A stretch of 64,000 bases of DNA from Nitrospira sp. (lineage in GTDB: Bacteria; Nitrospirota; Nitrospiria; Nitrospirales; Nitrospiraceae), in contig VGXC01000010.1 of assembly GCA_016873495.1 (NCBI GenBank), positions 24,359-88,358 on the forward strand, in the 5' to 3' direction. A program made the position numbers and the translations under genes. Shown here piece after piece: positions 1 through 9,576 of this stretch (position 1 is the first letter of the stretch; every line of letters starts with the position of its first letter). The notes under the pieces were generated by a model. That model saw nothing but the letters and a program-made list of their open reading frames with translations, searched no databases and was not told the origin of the DNA.

Positions 1-1143
1 AGAAATACCTATGAGTACATCACTCCTCTCCCTGAACTACCCCAGCCACGGCCGGCCGACGATCTTGTGAATAACTGCTTCCGGCCCCTAGTCCATGAGG
101 CCTTGGCTTTGTCGAGATCTCTGCGCAGGGTCGAGCAACTGCAACTGGTCTTTCAAAAGATTACGGAGGGCTGCCGGTCTCAGATCGAGCAGATTCGAGC
201 GTGCGTGACGTTCGCCCAAATGCACTTTTTCCATCATTTTGCCGGCCAACCGATGCAAGCCGAGAACATCCCCGTCCTCGATCCGCTCGCCGCGCTGATT
301 CTGCGGTCCGGCCGATGCGGCAATGTGGCTCGCTTCCTCGTGGACCTCTTTGAATGCAACGGGTTTCCAGCACGTCTCTTGACGGGCGGCTGCCATACCT
401 CAGCCGAAGTGCTGTGGCAGGCACGCTGGATCCTCGCGGATGCAAGCCTGTTTCCTCCCGGAGTCTCTCCGGTGGACGATTCCGGCAATCCCGTGGGGAT
501 TGAACAGGCGGCGCGGTCTCCCGAGTTGCTGGATCGCTGCCAGTCCTACATCAACTATCACCACGAGTACGTCGAAGCTTTCCTGAAGGCCTATCCCGAA
601 ACCACCTCGGCCCTCGATCGCTATCTTCGAGCGCCGCTGCTTCCTTCTGCCGCGTTCTTTGGAGCGGAGTATTTTCCTGGAAGGCCCCCCGGCCATATTC
701 AGCGGCTCAGGAAGCAGGGTTCTCCTACGGAATGGAATGCAGACGAGAATTTCGGATGGTTCCTCGGCTATCAATGCGACACAATGGAAGGGCCGGCTTC
801 CCTTTCTCGGCAACGGCCTGGGCAAGTCACGAGGTTGGACGCCAGGCAAGGCGATTTCTGCTGGGAGCGTCCCTATTGTCCGGACAAGGAGATGCGCCTC
901 TTGTACCGCGTGATCATCAATGAACGGTCGCGCGGCTGGAGTTACAGACAGATTCCAGTGGGCTGCATGTTTGCCGTTTCAGGGACGACCATGATCATCG
1001 AAGACACCAGCGTTCCTCAAGAGACACTCCTGAACCTGGGCCGGTATCTCACGATCGTAACCCAAGTAAGAGAATGGAACGACGAGCAAATCTTTTATCT
1101 GCCTTCGAGGGAGTTTGACTTGCGCGACAGGACAAGTTGGTGA
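1..1143 (+). CDS. Transglutaminase-like cysteine protein (5' end outside window)
   Basis: The frame is open to the left edge. A GTG at 67 is the first conventional start inside the window, but coding-like sequence continues upstream of it, so the protein is probably cut. Numbering from that GTG (358 residues), Cys84 in SGRCGN, His110 in GGCHT and Asp125 in ILADAS match the Cys-His-Asp triad and order of the transglutaminase-like fold, which in bacteria often serves as a peptidase or amide-forming enzyme. No signal peptide is visible in the part seen. It precedes methyltransferase and glycosyltransferase genes on the same strand, so a role in making or attaching a surface polymer is plausible, but the substrate cannot be told. 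Confident that it is a gene; moderate on the fold. Confidence 0.72.
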   Translation, partial: RNTYEYITPLPELPQPRPADDLVNNCFRPLVHEALALSRSLRRVEQLQLVFQKITEGCRSQIEQIRACVTFAQMHFFHHFAGQPMQAENIPVLDPLAALILRSGRCGNVARFLVDLFECNGFPARLLTGGCHTSAEVLWQARWILADASLFPPGVSPVDDSGNPVGIEQAARSPELLDRCQSYINYHHEYVEAFLKAYPETTSALDRYLRAPLLPSAAFFGAEYFPGRPPGHIQRLRKQGSPTEWNADENFGWFLGYQCDTMEGPASLSRQRPGQVTRLDARQGDFCWERPYCPDKEMRLLYRVIINERSRGWSYRQIPVGCMFAVSGTTMIIEDTSVPQETLLNLGRYLTIVTQVREWNDEQIFYLPSREFDLRDRTSW

Positions 1144-1234
1144 CGGAGACGGCCGCCGGCGTTCAGGGATGGGGATCGTGAAGGCATCCAGTTAGGACCG
1201 GCCGGTGTATGAGTGAACAAGCGGAAGACTGACC

Positions 1235-2176
1235 ATGGAATCGTGGAAGCAGGCGGAAATGGCCTTCGAAAACACGATGGCTGGAAGCTATGACTTCCAT
1301 TATTACAGCTCGCCCATCTCCCGGGCGCATCTGCGCGAGTTTTTCATCCTCGTCCAACGGTACGTTGTCCCAGACCAATTCGTGCTGGACATCGGCGGCG
1401 GCACCGGCGCTGTCTCGGAGCAGTTGTTAAAGCGGGGACACCGCCGCATCGTTGCCGTGGATCTATCGCTGGCCATGCTGCGGGAGGCGAAAAAAAAGAT
1501 GCCCCAGCTGGCCACGATTGTCTGTGACGGAGAGCATCTCCCGTTCAAAGGCGAGGCGTTCCGGACCATCGTCTGCTCGTCGGTTCTCCATCACCTGCCG
1601 TTTCCCGACCGCATGCTCGGCGAGATCAAGCGGGCGCTGGCTCCCTACGGCGTCGTGGTCGCGCAGGAGCCCAGCCGGGACCATTATTTCAGCACGCCAC
1701 GATCCGCCCAGGCGAGCGGAATCAGCATGGCCTTGATGCACTACCTCTATCGCATCGAGCGCTATGTGCCGGTGAGCGAGCCGTCGATTCATGAATACCA
1801 TCGGGCCTTTACGAGGCAGGAATTGGTCAAGCTATTCTCGGACCAGTTCTTTATTCTCGATTTCTGGTCTCGGTTTGCGTTTTCCTGTCTCTTTTCAAAG
1901 CTACGCAGTCCTCGCATGGCCCGTTTGGTCCTGGCCATGGACCGGTGCCTGCATCACAATGAGGGTTCGGTCTTTCACATCGTCTGCAGCAAGACAGAAG
2001 TGGGGCACCGCAACCTGTTGAAAAACTATTTTCAATATCTCGACACCTTGCGAGCCGATCCGGACCAACGACTGTCATGGCTGTTTCTCGCGGGCCTCCT
2101 GCCCCTCATTGTGGCGGGCAGGATCTACGAACTGTACGAACGGGTCCGGTCCAAATCAGGGAAGTCTGTCTTTTAG
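1235..2176 (+). CDS. Class I SAM-dependent methyltransferase
   Basis: A protein of 313 residues. Motif I of class I methyltransferases is at residues 51-58 (LDIGGGTG), followed by an acidic residue ending beta-2 (VAVDLS) and the post-motif region VVCSSVLHHLP typical of the UbiE/methyltransferase-11 group. The C-terminus has a hydrophobic stretch (LFLAGLLPLIVAG) that could anchor the protein to the membrane. It is followed after five bases by a second methyltransferase and then by glycosyltransferases, which suggests methylation of a sugar or lipid-linked intermediate. The ATG start gives an intact N-terminus. The acceptor is unknown. Confidence 0.85.
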   Translation: MESWKQAEMAFENTMAGSYDFHYYSSPISRAHLREFFILVQRYVVPDQFVLDIGGGTGAVSEQLLKRGHRRIVAVDLSLAMLREAKKKMPQLATIVCDGEHLPFKGEAFRTIVCSSVLHHLPFPDRMLGEIKRALAPYGVVVAQEPSRDHYFSTPRSAQASGISMALMHYLYRIERYVPVSEPSIHEYHRAFTRQELVKLFSDQFFILDFWSRFAFSCLFSKLRSPRMARLVLAMDRCLHHNEGSVFHIVCSKTEVGHRNLLKNYFQYLDTLRADPDQRLSWLFLAGLLPLIVAGRIYELYERVRSKSGKSVF

Positions 2177-2181
2177 CAAAT

Positions 2182-3177
2182 ATGAATCCCCACAGGATAA
2201 AAAAACGAGCCATTCTCGCCGGTCTTCTTATCTGTCCACTCTGCCAGGGGAAGATGCAAGAAAGAGAGGAGTTGTATGAGTGCCTGAGTTGCAACAAGTC
2301 ATACCCCGTTCAAGGCGGTATTCCCCGGTTCCTGCCCGATTTATCGGGCGGGGAGCGGCAGGTCAAAAGCAGCTTCGACCTGGAACACTCGCGCTACCTG
2401 GATTCGCACTATTTGCATTTCACGCCCAAGCTGGTCCAGCAGTGGCTCGAGGAAATCCAGCTGCCGGCGGATTGGTTCAAAGGGAAGCTGGTGCTGGATG
2501 CCGGGTGTGGGTCAGGCCGGTGGACCCACGCCATGGCCCAATTGGGCGCTACGGTGGTGGCCATCGATCTGACGGATGCCGGCGTCGAGATCACGCATCG
2601 TGCGACGGCGCAACTCGAGAATGTGGCGGTCCTGCAAGCCAGCGTCTTTCATCTTCCGTTCCGTCCCGAGAGTTTCGATCTGGTCGTCAGCTGGGGGGTG
2701 CTGCACCATACACCGGACACGAAAGCCGCTTTTGACCGGATTGCTCCTCTCGTTAAGAGAGGCGGCACTCTCTACGTGATGGTCTATGAGAAGCATAACC
2801 CCTGGAAGTTTATGTGGACCGACCTGATTCGGCGCCTCCTGCGGCTGTTTCCCGAGGAGCAACGGTACCATCTCTGTAAATGGTTCATCATTAAACCGCC
2901 GAGACTCCATGCCTTTTTGGCAAATCGGATCATTTGTGCGGGGTATCCGGTCTCCGCCGATCCTCTTGAACTCTCGACCATTCAGTTGGGGCTCTATGAT
3001 GCGTATGCGCCCACCTTCAACCATTTGCATACGCGGCAGGAGGTGTTGACCTGGTTTGAGGAACACAAATTCACTCAAATGATGTTAACCAACCCCGTCC
3101 GCTTCACGGAGAAGGAAGACGTGCTTCGTAACGGTGAGTGCGGCGGCTCCGTCAATATCAGAGGAGTGCGGACGTGA
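2182..3177 (+). CDS. Methyltransferase with N-terminal Trm112-like zinc ribbon
   Basis: I chose the ATG at 2182, just after the preceding stop; the frame is open further upstream, but only by overlapping the previous gene. The 331-residue protein starts with a Cys4 ribbon (Cys18, Cys21, Cys34, Cys37; CPLC and CLSC) of the Trm112-like type, then a class I SAM-binding core with motif I near 104-112 (VLDAGCGSG) and LHHTPD further on. This ribbon plus methyltransferase layout is common for enzymes in polysaccharide clusters. It ends in a 4-base GTGA overlap with the next glycosyltransferase, so the two are probably translated together. The acceptor is unknown. Confidence 0.85.
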   Translation: MNPHRIKKRAILAGLLICPLCQGKMQEREELYECLSCNKSYPVQGGIPRFLPDLSGGERQVKSSFDLEHSRYLDSHYLHFTPKLVQQWLEEIQLPADWFKGKLVLDAGCGSGRWTHAMAQLGATVVAIDLTDAGVEITHRATAQLENVAVLQASVFHLPFRPESFDLVVSWGVLHHTPDTKAAFDRIAPLVKRGGTLYVMVYEKHNPWKFMWTDLIRRLLRLFPEEQRYHLCKWFIIKPPRLHAFLANRIICAGYPVSADPLELSTIQLGLYDAYAPTFNHLHTRQEVLTWFEEHKFTQMMLTNPVRFTEKEDVLRNGECGGSVNIRGVRT

Positions 3178-4475
3178 GGGTGCTGCATATCGGCAACATT
3201 GCCAACAACGCATACAACAACGCCAAATTCCTAAGGCGTAAGGGCGTCGAGGCCGATGTCCTGTGTTATGACTACACCCACGTCATGGGCCAGCCTGAAT
3301 GGGAAGATGCGGAGTTTGAAGGCGATCCAGACGAATTTAACCCTAGGTGGGAACAGGTCGATCTGAAAGGTTTCCGGCGTCCAGCCTGGTTTTTGCAGGA
3401 GGAGCTGGCGTCTCACGTGCCGGGCCGCCGGGAACAACGGTTCAAGGGCCAATTTCGTTTGGAACGGTTGGTGCGCGATCCAGTACGCTGGCTCCATGTG
3501 TTTATTAAGTATCGCCTTGAAAGTATGCTTTCCGGCACCGAGCCCCATCCGCATGCAGTGGATTTCTTTAAAATCTATCCGGCCCGGAAGTGGTTTCAGC
3601 AGTGGTTCGAGGGATATGACCTCATCCAATCTTATGCCACCGAGCCGATCCATGCCATGCTGTTCGCGACAGGGCAGCCGTATGTGGCGTTCGAGCACGG
3701 GACGATGCGCGAGATTCCTTTTGAGGCCAGTACCACAGGCCGGCTTTTGGCGTTGGCTTACCGGAAGGCCAATAGGGTGTTGATCACCAATCCGGACGTG
3801 CTCGCGGCTGCCCAACGCCTCGGGCTCACCAACTTTCAGTTCATCCCGCATCCGGTAGATGAATCCAAGTACCGTCCCTGTTCGTCGCCGCTACGGGGCG
3901 AGCTAATGAACCGGCACCAGACCGACCTGATCCTGTTCGCGCCGTCGCGCCACAACTGGGCCCTGAAGGGGAACGATCTGCTGCTCAAGGCGTTCGCGCG
4001 ATTCACTCGGCAGGCGTCTCGCCATCGGCCGATCCTGATCCTCTCCGATTGGGGCCAAGAGGTGGATCGCTCTCGGGCGCTGATCGAATCCCTCGGAATC
4101 GGCGCGTCTATACTCTGGACGCCGCCGCAGAACAAAATGAAACTGATCGCGTACTACAACGCGGCGGACGTCGTACTTGATCAATTCACGCTGGGCGTGT
4201 TCGGCACGGTGACGCCAGAGGCCATGGCTTGCGGTAAGCCGGTCGTGATGCATTTCGACCGGCGCGCACACGAATGGTGTTTTGCCGAGATGCCGCCAGT
4301 TGTGCCGGCCGGGACGGAGGACGAGATATTCACTCGTCTCGTGGAGCTGACCGACGATCCGGCTCGGCGGGCCGCCGTCGGGCAGACATCGCGCGAATGG
4401 GTGATCAAGCATCACGGATGGGAGCTGGTCGCCGATCGCCAGATCGCGATCTATCGGGAGCTGCTTCAGCGATGA
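3174..4475 (+). CDS. Glycosyltransferase, GT-B fold (group 1 type)
   Basis: The start is taken as GTG 3174, which overlaps the previous TGA and has GAGGAG eight bases upstream; a longer open frame begins at 3138 without such support. The 433-residue protein begins with a Rossmann-like VRVLHIGNIA and ends with a donor-binding half: FAPSRHNWALKGNDLL, ADVVLDQFTLGVFG and EAMACGKPV, the EX7E-like region of group 1 glycosyltransferases. The tail signature (DQ, three residues, G, then EAMA.GKPV) is shared with two other enzymes in this cluster at 4472 and 6566, so the three look like paralogues adding successive sugars. Donor and acceptor cannot be predicted. Confidence 0.85.
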   Translation: MRVLHIGNIANNAYNNAKFLRRKGVEADVLCYDYTHVMGQPEWEDAEFEGDPDEFNPRWEQVDLKGFRRPAWFLQEELASHVPGRREQRFKGQFRLERLVRDPVRWLHVFIKYRLESMLSGTEPHPHAVDFFKIYPARKWFQQWFEGYDLIQSYATEPIHAMLFATGQPYVAFEHGTMREIPFEASTTGRLLALAYRKANRVLITNPDVLAAAQRLGLTNFQFIPHPVDESKYRPCSSPLRGELMNRHQTDLILFAPSRHNWALKGNDLLLKAFARFTRQASRHRPILILSDWGQEVDRSRALIESLGIGASILWTPPQNKMKLIAYYNAADVVLDQFTLGVFGTVTPEAMACGKPVVMHFDRRAHEWCFAEMPPVVPAGTEDEIFTRLVELTDDPARRAAVGQTSREWVIKHHGWELVADRQIAIYRELLQR

Positions 4476-5680
4476 TGGCGCGCGTGAAACGAGGGCTGAA
4501 GGCTGGGGGGGAGTGCGCCCTGCTGCCGTTCTTTCTCCTGCTGGTGTTCGGCATCTGCCTGCCCTGGCTGACGCTTCGGAGGGTTCTGGGGCAGCGGCCG
4601 GCGAAGCCGCGGATTATCTGGGGCCCCACGCCGATCATCAACATCAGCACAAACGCCGCCGCCGACCGCCGGTATGGATACCGGAGCGAGACGCTCGTCT
4701 ACCGGCCGTACTATGTTACGAAGGAGTTTACCTATAACCTCGAGCGCTGGTGGCGGATCAAGCCGCTGGCGCTGGTCATTCCCTGGGCGGTCTTTCTCTG
4801 GGCCGTTCTGCGGTACGATATTTTCCAGTTCTACTTCGACGGCGGATTTCTCAACCGCACCGTCGGCAAGCGGCTGGAGTTGCCACTCCTGAAAATGCTC
4901 GGGAAGATCGTCATCGTGTCGGCCTATGGAGCCGACGTTCGCGTCGAAGCAACCACGCGGGCTCTGGGTGCCTATAATTGCTGTATGGACTGTACCCAGC
5001 GGCTTGCTGCTTGCATTTGCGACGACGCCAAGGCCAAGCGAAACCTAGCCCATGTGCATCGCTATGCGGATCTTACGTTATCCATGGGGGACATGGTCGA
5101 GTACACGCCCGGTAGCAGAAACGACGTCTATTACTGGGCGATTGATTTGAAGAAATGGCCGTATGTCGGGGCCTCTCCGATCAGCCGTCCGGTCAAGGTG
5201 GTCCATGCGCCGAACCACCCGCAGTTTAAGGGCACGCGATTTCTTGTCGATTGCGTGGCGCAATTGCGAGAAGAGGGCTATGCCGTCGAGCTGGTGTTGG
5301 TGCAGCGGATGACTAATGATGAAGCTATGGAGTTATACAAACAAGCGGATATTGTGGCTGATCAGTTCCTGATCGGCTGGCACGGCAACTTCGCCGTGGA
5401 GGCGATGGCGCTCGGCAAACCTGTCGTTGCCTATATTCGTAAGCCGGATGTGTATCTGCCCTGCGGGGCAGACTGCCCCATAGTCAGCGCCGATCCCGAC
5501 ACGCTGAAGGCGGCGCTCATACGGCTCATCGAAAATCCCGCGCTACGGGTCGAACTGGGCATCAGGGGCCGGCGGTATGTCGAACAGGTGTTTTCGCTGG
5601 AACAGGTCGGTGCGCGGATGGATCGTGCGTACCGGGAATTGTGGGATCACAGCGTGCCGGTGGGAGAGGGTGCGTCATGA
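4472..5680 (+). CDS. Membrane-anchored glycosyltransferase with Cys-rich insertion
   Basis: It starts at ATGATG 4472, overlapping the previous stop by four bases. The 402-residue protein has one hydrophobic segment near residues 15-32 (LLPFFLLLVFGICLPWLTL), probably a membrane anchor. The C-terminal half has the GT-B donor site pattern ADIVADQFLIGWHG and EAMALGKPVVAYI. In the middle is an unusual cysteine group (NCCMDCTQRLAACICDD) following GADVRVE; the paralogue at 6566 has a similar group at the same place, suggesting a metal site or structural disulfides. It overlaps the next gene by ATGA. The sugar specificity is unknown. Confidence 0.85.
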   Translation: MMARVKRGLKAGGECALLPFFLLLVFGICLPWLTLRRVLGQRPAKPRIIWGPTPIINISTNAAADRRYGYRSETLVYRPYYVTKEFTYNLERWWRIKPLALVIPWAVFLWAVLRYDIFQFYFDGGFLNRTVGKRLELPLLKMLGKIVIVSAYGADVRVEATTRALGAYNCCMDCTQRLAACICDDAKAKRNLAHVHRYADLTLSMGDMVEYTPGSRNDVYYWAIDLKKWPYVGASPISRPVKVVHAPNHPQFKGTRFLVDCVAQLREEGYAVELVLVQRMTNDEAMELYKQADIVADQFLIGWHGNFAVEAMALGKPVVAYIRKPDVYLPCGADCPIVSADPDTLKAALIRLIENPALRVELGIRGRRYVEQVFSLEQVGARMDRAYRELWDHSVPVGEGAS

Positions 5681-6561
5681 GGATTCTGGTGACCGGGGGG
5701 GCAGGGTTCGTGGGCAGCGCACTGGTGCGGAGGCTCATGCCCGATCATGAGCTGTTCTGTCTGGTTCGGAAAGACGGCGATCTGCCGGATCATCCGCACG
5801 TGCATTCCATTCTTCAGGACCTCGCCGCTCCGCTCGAGTCGACCCGTTTGCCGGCCACGCTTGATGCGATCATCCACCTGGCGCAATCGCGACAGTTCAG
5901 GAAATTTCCGGAGCAGGCGCAGGATATTTTCAAGGTCAATGTGGATTCGACGGCGCAGTTGCTGGACTACGGTCGGCGCGCCAAGGTGCGCACGTTCATC
6001 TTTGCCTCGTCTGGCGGCGTGTGTGGGTACCAGCCGAGGCCTATTGTGGAGACGGATTCCCCCGAGCTGAGTAATTTTTACCTTGCCTCCAAGTATGCGT
6101 CAGAATGTCTGGTCAACGCGTACAGCGATCATTTCACTGCAGTGATCCTCCGGTACTTTTTCGTCTATGGCGAGGGGCAGCGCGGCATGTTCATGCCGGG
6201 TCTGGTCGAGCGGGTGCTGAAGGGGGAGCCCGTGCTCGTCTCCGGCAAGGCCGGCCTCATGATGAATCCAGTATATGTCTCCGACGCCGTCGAGGCCATC
6301 ATCCGTTCGCTGGATCTTCAGAGCCAGACGACAATCAACGTGGCCGGTGCCGAGATCACCACGATTCTGGCGTTGGCCGATCTGATCGGCCAGCTGACGG
6401 GCCGGCAACCGGTCTGTCAGCACGAGCCGGAAAAGGGACCGATGAAGATGGTGGCCAATATCGAGAAAATGAAACTCGCGCTTGCCTTGGTGCCGGAGGT
6501 TTCGCTCAGGGAAGGCGTCTCCAGACTGGTGAACGATCTTACGGGGAAAATCGGGAAATGA
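5677..6561 (+). CDS. NAD-dependent epimerase/dehydratase (extended SDR family)
   Basis: It starts at ATG 5677 in an ATGA overlap. The 294-residue protein has the nucleotide-binding loop VTGGAGFVGSAL at residues 4-15 and the catalytic tyrosine-lysine motif YLASK (in SNFYLASKYASE), preceded by FASSGGVCG, which supplies the serine. This is the extended SDR group that epimerises, dehydrates or reduces nucleotide sugars. At 294 residues it is a little shorter than UDP-glucose 4-epimerases, closer to the 4-ketoreductases found beside WecA-like transferases. It probably supplies a sugar for the neighbouring glycosyltransferases. Confidence 0.88.
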   Translation: MRILVTGGAGFVGSALVRRLMPDHELFCLVRKDGDLPDHPHVHSILQDLAAPLESTRLPATLDAIIHLAQSRQFRKFPEQAQDIFKVNVDSTAQLLDYGRRAKVRTFIFASSGGVCGYQPRPIVETDSPELSNFYLASKYASECLVNAYSDHFTAVILRYFFVYGEGQRGMFMPGLVERVLKGEPVLVSGKAGLMMNPVYVSDAVEAIIRSLDLQSQTTINVAGAEITTILALADLIGQLTGRQPVCQHEPEKGPMKMVANIEKMKLALALVPEVSLREGVSRLVNDLTGKIGK

Positions 6562-6565
6562 CACC

Positions 6566-7624
6566 GTGAAGGTACTGCACTGCCCGACAGAGACGGGGGG
6601 CCATGCCTGGGGGCTGTCGCGGGCCGAGCGCGCGCTGGGCGTGCAGAGCGACGTGATGGTCCGGCACTCGAGCTGGCTGGAGTTCCCGTGCGATGTGGAC
6701 CTCCGGCTTCGTGACCGGTCCCTGCCGGCCGGCCTGCTCCGGCTCGGCTGGTTCTTTTCCCACGCGGTCCGCAGGTACGATGTCTTCCATTTCAATTGGG
6801 GCATGTCGCTCCTGGATCATCGCGCGTGGCATGTCCACCACTGGGATTTCCCGCTGCTCAAACGGCTCGGCAAACGAATCATCGTCACGTTTCAGGGCTG
6901 CGACGCCCGCATGAAGATACTGAGCCGGGAGCGGTTGAGCACCTCAGCCTGCGCTGAATGCGACGTGGCGTGGTGTACGCCAGCGATGGATCAACTCAGG
7001 CAGAAACGGATTCAAAAGGTCTGTGCTTATGCCGATCATGTGTTCGCCGTGAATCCCGACCTTCTGCACTATCTGCCGGGAGCGGAGTTTCTTCCTTATG
7101 CCAGCGTAAACCCGCACGAATGGATAGCCGGCGTGGCGTCTGCTTCGCCGGCGGCCCCTGCGAAACCGTTCCGGGTGTTGCACATGCCCACGAATCGAAG
7201 CATCAAAGGGACGAAATACGTGGAACAGGCCTGCACGCAATTGAGGGCCGCAGGCCTGCCCGTCGACTTGATGCTAGTGGAGGGCGTACCCCATTGGCAG
7301 GTAAAGGAGTTAATCGCCCGGGCAGACGTGGTGGTCGACCAGTTGCTGATCGGCTGGTACGGCGCGCTAGCGGTCGAGGCGATGGCGATGGGGAAGCCGG
7401 TGCTCTGCTATCTTCGCGACGACGATCTGAAGCGCTTTGTCTCCTTCCATGAACGGATTCCCATTGTCGGAACGACGAAGGGGACGCTCGTGCAAGACTT
7501 GCGCGCTCTGCTCCAGTCATCGACACGCAGGCAGGTTCTGGGCCTGGCAGGGCGGCAGTTCGTGCTGGATGTCCATGACCCGATGAAGATTGCGCAACGC
7601 ACCATCGCAGCCTATCGCGGATAA
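6566..7624 (+). CDS. Glycosyltransferase, paralogue of the enzyme at 4472
   Basis: GTG start four bases after the previous stop. The 352-residue protein carries the same C-terminal pattern as the gene at 4472 (ADVVVDQLLIGWYG, EAMAMGKPVLCYL) and the same central arrangement: FQGCDAR followed by a cysteine group (SACAECDVAWC). It lacks the N-terminal membrane anchor of its paralogue. Its stop TAA overlaps the ATG of the next gene by one base. It is likely a soluble GT-B glycosyltransferase acting in the same glycan pathway, sugar unknown. Confidence 0.85.
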   Translation: MKVLHCPTETGGHAWGLSRAERALGVQSDVMVRHSSWLEFPCDVDLRLRDRSLPAGLLRLGWFFSHAVRRYDVFHFNWGMSLLDHRAWHVHHWDFPLLKRLGKRIIVTFQGCDARMKILSRERLSTSACAECDVAWCTPAMDQLRQKRIQKVCAYADHVFAVNPDLLHYLPGAEFLPYASVNPHEWIAGVASASPAAPAKPFRVLHMPTNRSIKGTKYVEQACTQLRAAGLPVDLMLVEGVPHWQVKELIARADVVVDQLLIGWYGALAVEAMAMGKPVLCYLRDDDLKRFVSFHERIPIVGTTKGTLVQDLRALLQSSTRRQVLGLAGRQFVLDVHDPMKIAQRTIAAYRG

Positions 7625-9576
7625 TGTGTGGCATAGCTGGCATTGTGCAGGTGAACGCGCAGCCGGTGGACGCGGCGGTGCTGGAAGCCCTGACCAGTTC
7701 GCTCGCCCACCGGGGGCCGGACGGGGAAGGCTACGTCTTGCTGGCCCGGGGAGGAGCCGGCAAGCCGATCGCGGCGACCGGCCCGCTGTCGGATTCCTTG
7801 CGGTCCGTCCCGCGCGAATATTCCGTCGGGTTCGGCCACCGGCGCCTGGCCATCCTGGACCGCTCACCGCTCGGCCATCAGCCTATGTCCTGCGACCGGG
7901 GAGACTTGTGGCTCACCTATAACGGAGAGATCTACAACTATCTGGAGATCAGGCAGATATTGCAGCAGCGAGGTTGGAGCTTCCGCTCCATGGGCGACGC
8001 CGAAGTGCTCCTCTATGCCTACAAAGAATGGGGCGAGGATTGTCTTCGGCAACTCAACGGCATGTTTGCCTTTGCCCTGTGGGATGCGCGGGAGCAGACG
8101 CTGTTCTGTGCGCGCGATCGGTTCGGGATCAAGCCCTTCTACTATCGCTGGGACGGGGACCGATTCTGTTTTGCCTCCGAAATCAAGGCCCTGTTGCAGG
8201 ATCCTTCCCATCGGGTCTTGCCCAATGACCGTCTAGTCTACGACTACCTGACTCTTTCGCGGCAAGACCACAGCACGGAGACGTTTTTTCAAGGCATTCA
8301 CCAACTGGCGCCGGGCGAACGGCTGACGCTGCGGCTTGGCTGGGGTGGTGGGAAGGACGGATCTGCGCGGATCGACCATGCACGTTGGTGGCGGTTTTCG
8401 GAGGGGAAACATGCGGTGTCCCTCGCCGACGCGGCGGTCCGCACCAGGGAGCTGCTGGAAGACAGTATCAGGCTGGAGTTGCGGGCCGATGTACCTATCG
8501 GAAGCTGCCTCAGTGGGGGACTGGATTCGTCGACCATCGTTTGTCTGATGAGCCGGCTTCTCGGCGAGAAAACGGCCATCCGGACTTTCTCCTCCTGCCA
8601 TCAGGACGAACGGTTCGACGAACGGCGCTACATCCGCCCGGTACTGGAGCGGACCGGGGCGGCCAATAAACAAGTGTTCTCCGATGCCAAGCAACTGTTT
8701 GCGGAGCTTCCGAGGGTGCTGTGGCACCAGGACGAACCCTTCGCGGGCACCAGCATCTTGGCGCAGTGGGCGGTGATGAACGCGGCTAGGGGAGCCGGCA
8801 TGAAAGTGCTGCTGGATGGGCAGGGGGCAGACGAACTGCTGTTCGGCTATCCAGGGTTCATGGGTTCTCACCTGGCCGACCTGGTGACCGCCGGCCACTG
8901 GTGGTCTGGTATTCGGGCCGGCCGGGATTGGCGCAGGGTTCATGGAGGGTTCCAGCCGACCCTGCTCGCAAGCTTGGGACGAGGGTTGCTCCCGGACGCC
9001 ATGGCCGCAAGCCTCAGGACCTTTATCCGGGGGGATGACCGGTGGCTGGCTCCGGCCTTTACCCGGTCCTGGCGATCGAAGAAGGAAGACGGGCTGGTTG
9101 TGAAAGGGCGAACCCTGCTGGACAGACACATGGAACGGGCGGTAACCCAAGACTTGCCCGCCTTGCTTCACTATGAAGACCGGAACGCAATGGCCTTTTC
9201 CCTCGAAGCGCGGGTGCCCTTTCTGGATCATCGCTTGGTCGAATGGCTGGCCGGTCTGCCGCCGGAGATTAAACTCAACGGAGGTATGACCAAAGTCGTG
9301 TTGCGCGAAGCCATGGCCGGCCTGCTGCCGGAGGAGGTCCGCCTGCGCCGCGATAAGATGGGATTCGTCACGCCGGAAGATCAATGGCTGCGCGTCGATC
9401 TACGGGCGGAGATCGAGTCGGTCTTTAGGTCCGACCGGTTCCACTCCCGTCCCTATTGGAGGGCTTCGGTCGTGCAGGACTTCTATCGGCGCTATTGCGA
9501 CGGGCAGGTCTCCATTGGCTCCACCGTTTGGCGTTGGGTCAGCTTGGAATTGTGGCTCAGGAGGTTTTGTGATTGA
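7624..9576 (+). CDS. asnB: Asparagine synthase (glutamine-hydrolysing) / amidotransferase
   Basis: A 650-residue class II glutamine amidotransferase. Cys2 of MCGIAGIV is the N-terminal nucleophile once the initiator Met is removed. The glutaminase domain has the expected HRGPDGEG and NGEIYNYLE segments. The synthetase half holds the PP-loop SGGLDSS near residue 297, which makes an adenylate on the acceptor carboxylate. In a polysaccharide locus such proteins often amidate a uronic acid or another carboxylate of the polymer rather than make free asparagine, so the family call is firm and the substrate is not. It overlaps the preceding gene by one base and the next by eight. Confidence 0.93.
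   Translation: MCGIAGIVQVNAQPVDAAVLEALTSSLAHRGPDGEGYVLLARGGAGKPIAATGPLSDSLRSVPREYSVGFGHRRLAILDRSPLGHQPMSCDRGDLWLTYNGEIYNYLEIRQILQQRGWSFRSMGDAEVLLYAYKEWGEDCLRQLNGMFAFALWDAREQTLFCARDRFGIKPFYYRWDGDRFCFASEIKALLQDPSHRVLPNDRLVYDYLTLSRQDHSTETFFQGIHQLAPGERLTLRLGWGGGKDGSARIDHARWWRFSEGKHAVSLADAAVRTRELLEDSIRLELRADVPIGSCLSGGLDSSTIVCLMSRLLGEKTAIRTFSSCHQDERFDERRYIRPVLERTGAANKQVFSDAKQLFAELPRVLWHQDEPFAGTSILAQWAVMNAARGAGMKVLLDGQGADELLFGYPGFMGSHLADLVTAGHWWSGIRAGRDWRRVHGGFQPTLLASLGRGLLPDAMAASLRTFIRGDDRWLAPAFTRSWRSKKEDGLVVKGRTLLDRHMERAVTQDLPALLHYEDRNAMAFSLEARVPFLDHRLVEWLAGLPPEIKLNGGMTKVVLREAMAGLLPEEVRLRRDKMGFVTPEDQWLRVDLRAEIESVFRSDRFHSRPYWRASVVQDFYRRYCDGQVSIGSTVWRWVSLELWLRRFCD

Noticed and set aside
2077..2181. 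Longer start for the ribbon methyltransferase
   Set aside because: It would overlap the preceding gene by 100 bases, and the zinc ribbon begins after the ATG at 2182.
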